Assembly: GCA_900473415.1 (NCBI GenBank)
Contig: UCLR01000034.1
Location: 1 to 41,347, forward strand
Direction: 5' to 3'
Length of the DNA stretch: 41,347 nt
From: Hyphomicrobiales bacterium
GTDB taxonomy: Bacteria; Pseudomonadota; Alphaproteobacteria; Rhizobiales; Beijerinckiaceae
Within the stretch, counting starts at the first letter, position 1. Each line of letters begins with the position of its first letter. The position numbers were made by a program, and so were the translations under genes. The notes below the pieces were generated by a model that was given only the letters and a program-made list of their open reading frames with translations, ran no database searches and was not told the origin of the DNA. This document shows positions 40,992-41,347 of the stretch, one piece after another.

Positions 40992-41183
40992 ATGAAGATA
41001 CTTGCCGTCGCCGCGTGCTGCGCCTTCCTCACCGGGTGCGCAAGCTATGTCCCGCCTCAGCAGAGCGCCGCGGTGCTGGTCACTCGCGACAGCATGCGCA
41101 CCTATCGGCCACTCCCTCGCGAAGAGCGCCGAGTGTCCATGTGCACCATGTCTGAGAAAACGAAAGCCGTCATTTGCCGCTAG
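40992..41183 (+). CDS. small lipoprotein
   Basis: A 63-residue protein. The ATG at 40992 follows the strong ribosome site GGAGAAACAGC; upstream in-frame codons would add a basic stretch and are rejected. The N-terminus MKILAVAACCAFLTGCASYVPP is a lipoprotein signal with lipobox LTGC, so Cys16 would be lipidated. The mature part is about 48 residues, polar, with a basic middle (RTYRPLPREERR) and two further Cys (CTMSEKTKAVIC), which could form a disulfide. Similar short alphaproteobacterial lipoproteins are common but uncharacterised. Function unknown. Confidence 0.72.
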   Translation: MKILAVAACCAFLTGCASYVPPQQSAAVLVTRDSMRTYRPLPREERRVSMCTMSEKTKAVICR

Positions 41184-41347
41184 GCGACACGCCGCCGCGG
41201 CATCTGAGAGGTATAGTCGCGGCAAGGCTGCTGACGGGCGGATTACCAGTCAAGGCGTAGTCGGTCTGGTCAACGCTGAACCGCATTTAGTCAATGCGCA
41301 TGCGGGCCGTGATTTTCCGACCGCTTTCGACCGATACCGTTGAAGAA
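41184..41347. other. window end, no gene recognised
   Basis: The last 164 bases contain no frame that I can support on either strand and no obvious terminator. The sequence may belong to a promoter of a gene outside the window. Confidence 0.4.

Noticed and set aside
1..41347. CRISPR arrays, tRNA or rRNA genes, insertion sequences, prophage or plasmid origins
   Set aside because: I looked for regular short repeats, cloverleaf-like segments, transposase and integrase motifs and replication proteins and saw none.

Overview
The window looks like chromosomal DNA of a soil or plant-associated alphaproteobacterium of the order Hyphomicrobiales (Bosea-like or a relative). The grounds are high GC with long antisense open frames, many ATG-A and GTG-A stop/start overlaps, CTTGAC-type promoter elements, and the density of solute-binding-protein transporters. 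This placement is inference from style and gene content; no rRNA or other phylogenetic marker is present. I see no tRNA, rRNA, CRISPR array, insertion sequence or phage gene.

Layout. (1) 2-6441, plus strand: the end of phosphonoacetaldehyde hydrolase (phnX), a formylglycine-type phosphonate monoester hydrolase / phosphodiesterase, and a four-gene Pot-type ABC transporter whose last permease carries an odd C-terminal tail. This reads as organophosphonate or phosphodiester scavenging. (2) 14431-6582, minus strand: a sulfonate operon with an FMN reductase, a DszC/SfnB-like flavoprotein, an SsuD-like monooxygenase and SsuA-SsuC-SsuB, followed by two copper-protein genes (YcnI and a CopC-CopD fusion). 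(3) 14859-21476, plus strand: a His-rich cupin and a HupE-type permease, then a peroxiredoxin-like protein, a second Ssu-type transporter, and an AprA/fumarate-reductase-like flavoprotein stop/start-coupled to a two-cluster ferredoxin. This second sulfur-type operon has no monooxygenase and is the best candidate for an undescribed system. (4) 21687-30449: a divergent catabolic cluster around an IclR regulator. It holds a polar amino acid-type ABC transporter with two paralogous binding proteins, a creatininase-family amidohydrolase, a DoeB/AstE-like zinc deacylase, an EutB-like PLP dehydratase, and an M24 hydrolase of creatinase/ectoine-hydrolase type that has lost its metal ligands. (5) 30549-38459: a second divergent cluster with a GntR/FCD regulator and a NMT1/SsuA-like ABC transporter on the minus strand. 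On the plus strand are an aminotransferase, an SDR without the canonical Ser and YxxxK residues, an alpha/beta hydrolase and an M20 amidohydrolase/carbamoylase. (6) 38619-41183: a P1B-4 metal-exporting ATPase and a small lipoprotein.

How it fits together. Five complete ABC importers lie in 41 kb, each beside the enzymes that probably process its ligand. The theme is scavenging of phosphorus, sulfur and nitrogen from organic compounds, plus metal handling by CopC/CopD, YcnI, HupE and the P1B-4 ATPase. Substrates of clusters 3, 4 and 5 cannot be fixed from sequence alone.
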